Source: Pontibacter coccineus
GTDB taxonomy: Bacteria > Bacteroidota > Bacteroidia > Cytophagales > Hymenobacteraceae
Assembly: GCF_030546575.1 (NCBI RefSeq)
Contig: NZ_JAUOTN010000007.1
Span: 1 to 64,000 of the forward strand
Reading direction: 5' to 3'
Length of the DNA stretch: 64,000 bases
The notes beneath the pieces are model-generated. The model saw nothing but the letters and a program-made list of their open reading frames with translations. It did not search any database and was not told the DNA's origin. Each line of letters starts with the position of its first letter. The first letter of the stretch is position 1. A program made the position numbers and the translations under genes. This document shows positions 59,510 to 64,000 of the stretch, one piece after another.

Positions 59510-60994
59510 TTATCCAGAATGTTGTGCCGGGGGTAAAATTTTATCCGTCATCGGTTCCCGGTAATGAATGATGTTGTGCGCCATTCCTTTAAAAATGACA
59601 AAATGAAAGGGCAGCATGGCATACCAGTATAACCTACCCGCCAGGCCATCTGGACGGAAAGCAGCCAGTTGCTCCAGGTAGTTTCCTTCGGCATCGCGGC
59701 ATATTTTGAACTGCAGCCAGGCCTCGCCGGGCAGCTTCATTTCGGCGTAAAGCAACAGGCGCCCGACTTTATGATCGACAGCCAACACACGCCAGAAATC
59801 GATCGAATCGCCGGCCTTTACATCGATTGGGTGTCTTCGGCCGCGCTGCAGCCCAACGCCACCCACCATTTTATCGAGCAGGCCGCGCAGCTCCCACAGG
59901 AAGTCTGTCTTGTACCAGCCCCGCGTGCCGCCGATACGCAGGATGTTATCCAATACCTCTTCAGGCGCCCGGTCGAAGCGCATGCGCTGTCGGTCGGTGA
60001 GTACGCCGTGTTCTGGTATTTGTACAAAATCCATGAAGTCTAGTTGGATCGTCCCGCTCACCAGTGCATCCTTCCAACTGGAGACCACCATGTTCTGCTC
60101 CATCTTGGTAAAAGCCAGATTCAGAGCGCTCTCGTAACTCAGACACTTGTGCGGGATCAGCTGCTCTATACTGCTGTCTTTCACCACGGCATCGTTGCGC
60201 AGGCTCTCCACCAGGCTCCTGGCCAGCGCATAGTTGGTGCTCGTGACAAAGTACAACCAGTAGGAGGAAAGTTTGGGGGTGAGCACCGGTAAGGTATAGA
60301 TACGCCGCTTCAGGTTTCGGACCTTGGCCAGTTGCAGCAGCATTTGCTTGTAGGTGAGCACATCGGGCCCGCCAATTTCGAAGCGCCTGTCATAACAGTC
60401 CGTGCGGCCGAGCACAGCAGTGAGGTAAAACATGACATCGCGAATGGCAATGGGTTGGCAGCGGGAGTTGAGCCAGCGGGGTGTTACCATCACCGGCAGC
60501 TTCTCCACCAGGTCGCGGATGATCTCGAAAGAAGCGCTGCCCGACCCGATGATAATGGCGGCCCGGAGCACGGTGAGCGATGCTTTGCCCTGGGCGAGCA
60601 CATCCTCCACCTGCCGGCGCGACGTCAGGTGCTTTGACAGGTGCGCGTCGTTGGCAATGCCGCTGAGGTATACAACCTGCTTTGCGCCAGTCGTATCCAG
60701 GTAGTTGACGAAGTTTGTGGCCGACGCTTTTTCAGCCTCATCGAAGTCTGCAGAGCCGGAGCCCATGGAGTGTACCAAATAATAGGCAGCTTCGATATCG
60801 CGAGGCAGATTTTGTAAGCTTTCTGGCTTGAGCAGATCGCCTTTTACTACCTGAATCTTACCCTGCAGACTGTCAGGCACCTCGAAGCGGCGTGGGTCGC
60901 GGACAAGGCAAACCACCTCGTGTTGCGCCTCGACCAGCACAGGCAGGAGTCGTTTGCCGATGTAGCCGTTTGCGCCGGTCAGGAGTATTTTCAT
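59510..60994 (-). CDS. SDR-type NAD(P)-binding protein with DUF2867 domain
   Basis: 494 residues. Rossmann motif TGANGYIGKRLLPVL at the N-terminus (~1-290, atypical/extended SDR, NmrA-like), then DUF2867 at ~330-480 (HGVLTDRQRMRFDRA, RGWYKTDFLWELRG, GEAWLQFKI). Possible role in quinone or lipid chemistry, as for other DUF2867 proteins, but not established. No membrane segment. Confidence 0.9.
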   Translation of the reverse strand: MKILLTGANGYIGKRLLPVLVEAQHEVVCLVRDPRRFEVPDSLQGKIQVVKGDLLKPESLQNLPRDIEAAYYLVHSMGSGSADFDEAEKASATNFVNYLDTTGAKQVVYLSGIANDAHLSKHLTSRRQVEDVLAQGKASLTVLRAAIIIGSGSASFEIIRDLVEKLPVMVTPRWLNSRCQPIAIRDVMFYLTAVLGRTDCYDRRFEIGGPDVLTYKQMLLQLAKVRNLKRRIYTLPVLTPKLSSYWLYFVTSTNYALARSLVESLRNDAVVKDSSIEQLIPHKCLSYESALNLAFTKMEQNMVVSSWKDALVSGTIQLDFMDFVQIPEHGVLTDRQRMRFDRAPEEVLDNILRIGGTRGWYKTDFLWELRGLLDKMVGGVGLQRGRRHPIDVKAGDSIDFWRVLAVDHKVGRLLLYAEMKLPGEAWLQFKICRDAEGNYLEQLAAFRPDGLAGRLYWYAMLPFHFVIFKGMAHNIIHYREPMTDKILPPAQHSG

Positions 60995-61251
60995 CAGAGT
61001 CTCTCAGGTAGTTTATACCTGCACAACAGGTATAGCTTTGAATTGTTGCAAGTAGGCAATTATACTTATTCGAAGATAGTAAACCAATAGGTATAGCAAG
61101 TGGCTGCTATAATGTGTATAAGTTGCTGATAGGTAAGTGTATAAAATTGATTTTTTAGATGAAATTGAAATTATTTGAAATAATTATTTGGATTATTTAA
61201 AATGCTGATCTAGCTTTGCATCATCAAGTCTGATATCCCTTGTGGGTATCG

Positions 61252-61352
61252 ATTTATAAAGAAGCGTGGAGAGACAGGCTCTGTGAAACGCTAGCAACCA
61301 GCCTCGGGCAAGGTGCTAATTCCTGATTCCGGAAGTCCGGATGTATATAAAT
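61252..61352 (+). ncRNA. SAM riboswitch (S-box, SAM-I type)
   Basis: Conserved core in order: ATAAAGAAGCGTGGAGAGAC, GGCTCTGTGAAACGCTAGCA, ACC, then CAAGGTGCTAATTCC. P1 can form from TTTATA (61254-61259) and TATAAA (61345-61351). The A-G-A-G kink-turn region, GGAGAGAC, GCAACC and AAGGTGC-AATTCC match the S-box consensus. It lies 288 bases upstream of metY, so it would repress methionine genes when SAM is high. Confidence 0.88.
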
Positions 61353-62968
<1,616 letters not shown>

Positions 62969-62973
62969 GCACA

Positions 62974-64000
62974 ATGCCCGAACAATTGATTTTTCATTCT
63001 CAGAAACAATTCCAGCTGGAGTCAGGAGCCTCGCTTCCTGGCTTCCAGTTGGCCTATACAACCTATGGACAACTCAACCAAGACCAAAGCAATGTGGTGT
63101 GGGTATGCCACGCCCTCACGGGCAGCTCGGACTTCACCGACTGGTGGGGCGAATTATTCGGCGAGGGAAAACTTTACGATCCGGCGGACTGGTTCGTGGT
63201 TTGTGCGAACACCCTGGGTGGCTGCTATGGATCCACGGGACCACTTGCAGTTAATCCGGAAACGCTGCAACCCTACTACCACAGCTTCCCGCAACTGACC
63301 AATCGCGACATCGTGCGGGCCTTTGATCTGCTGCGGCAGGACTTAGGTATAGCGCAGGTGCATACCTTGCTCGGAGGCTCGCTGGGCGGGCAGCAGGCAC
63401 TGGAGTGGGCCATTTTACAACCGGAGGTTTTCGGGAATCTGATCCAGGTGGCCTCCAATGCCCGGCATTCGGCCTGGGGAATTGCCTTTAACGAGAGCCA
63501 GCGCATGGCCATCCGGCAGGACCCGACCTGGGAGACCGATACCAAAGACGCAGGTATAGCAGGCCTCAAAACAGCCCGTGCCATCGCCATGCTTTCTTAC
63601 AGACACTATACCTGCTACGAGGAGAGTCAGCACGAGCCCGGCAACAGCATCACCGATGATTTTCGGGCGGCCTCCTACCAGGTATACCAGGGCGAAAAAC
63701 TGGCCAGCCGCTTCAATGCCTATACCTACTGGCTGCTCTCCAAAGCCATGGACTCGCATAACGTTGGCCGCGACAGGGGAGGAGTAGAGAAGGCTCTGGA
63801 GCGGCTCAGGGCCAAAGCGCTATTTGTCGGGGTGGACACCGACCTGCTTTTTCCGGTTGAGGAGCAAGCGCAACTGCACCGGCTGGCACCGGGTTCCCGT
63901 TTCGCGCTCCTCCACTCCGGCTACGGGCACGATGGCTTTTTGGTGGAAACGGCACAGCTCACGCAAGCCATCCGGGAATTTTATGAATCAGAAACAGTAA
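62974..64000 (+). CDS. metX: Homoserine O-acetyltransferase, truncated by window end
   Basis: 342 complete codons, then one base; the stop lies beyond the window. Alpha/beta-hydrolase fold: VCHALTGSSDFTDWW, the oxyanion-region NTLGGCYGSTGP, the nucleophile Ser in LLGGSLGGQQALEW near residue 140, the Asp of GVDTDLLFP and the His of SGYGHDGF near the end. All three triad members are present. Makes O-acetylhomoserine, the substrate of MetY encoded just upstream. The expected family length (~350) means only a few residues are missing. Confidence 0.95.
   Translation, partial: MPEQLIFHSQKQFQLESGASLPGFQLAYTTYGQLNQDQSNVVWVCHALTGSSDFTDWWGELFGEGKLYDPADWFVVCANTLGGCYGSTGPLAVNPETLQPYYHSFPQLTNRDIVRAFDLLRQDLGIAQVHTLLGGSLGGQQALEWAILQPEVFGNLIQVASNARHSAWGIAFNESQRMAIRQDPTWETDTKDAGIAGLKTARAIAMLSYRHYTCYEESQHEPGNSITDDFRAASYQVYQGEKLASRFNAYTYWLLSKAMDSHNVGRDRGGVEKALERLRAKALFVGVDTDLLFPVEEQAQLHRLAPGSRFALLHSGYGHDGFLVETAQLTQAIREFYESETV

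Overview
The window looks like chromosomal DNA from an aerobic member of the Bacteroidota, most likely order Cytophagales, family Hymenobacteraceae (Pontibacter-like). This placement is an inference. It rests on Bacteroidota-type promoters (TTTG, 19-20 bases, TAnnTTTG), a TonB receptor with a carboxypeptidase-regulatory-like N-terminus, paired ECF sigma / single-TM protein genes, split transketolase, DUF-type Bacteroidota families, and intergenic repeats typical of the phylum. No rRNA, phage, transposase, integrase or CRISPR array was seen.

Layout. 1-6.5 kb: two identical tRNA-Lys(UUU) genes bracket a stress-flavoured set (FAD/Rieske oxidoreductase, ECF sigma factor, cyanophycinase, DUF4142 protein translationally coupled to a cupredoxin, DUF4403-like protein). 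6.5-12 kb: an ABC exporter pair and a TonB-dependent receptor behind two palindromic operator-like sites, then tRNA-Leu(GAG). 12-12.85 kb: a gene-free nest of dispersed repeats. 12.85-24.5 kb: RqcH-like NFACT protein, a four-gene operon led by a 1735-residue hybrid histidine kinase, miaA, pfkA, a TerB-like protein. 24.5-32.5 kb: SLC13 transporter, class III aminotransferase, several small proteins (including a 58-residue one), PepE, and an ECF sigma / TM protein / Spy-like operon. 32.5-44.6 kb: split transketolase, Bcp, M23 and FAH proteins, M48 lipoprotein, a cysteine-rich lipoprotein, a DnaQ-type exonuclease, a Mur ligase, DnaB, nitroreductase. 44.6-49.5 kb: two more repeat nests around a phosphohexomutase, then HPPD. 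49.5-52.1 kb: a low-GC accessory stretch of small cassette-like genes, with an attC-like palindrome and a DUF1569 gene broken by an in-frame TAA. 52.1-61 kb: sulfurtransferase, TrpS, NlpE-like protein, DMT and queuosine-precursor transporters, RNase Z, STAS protein, PurC, SDR-DUF2867 protein. 61.2-64 kb: a SAM riboswitch followed by metY and metX, the latter cut by the window end.

The strongest signals beyond ordinary genes are: (i) an over-represented short motif, GGTATA(G/C), inside and outside genes on both strands, with one tandem array of about 8.7 copies at the end of miaA; (ii) a composite dispersed intergenic repeat present in three copies; (iii) the attC-like site and cassette-like genes near 50 kb; (iv) the SAM riboswitch with an unusually long leader. 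No clearly new multi-gene system was recognised.
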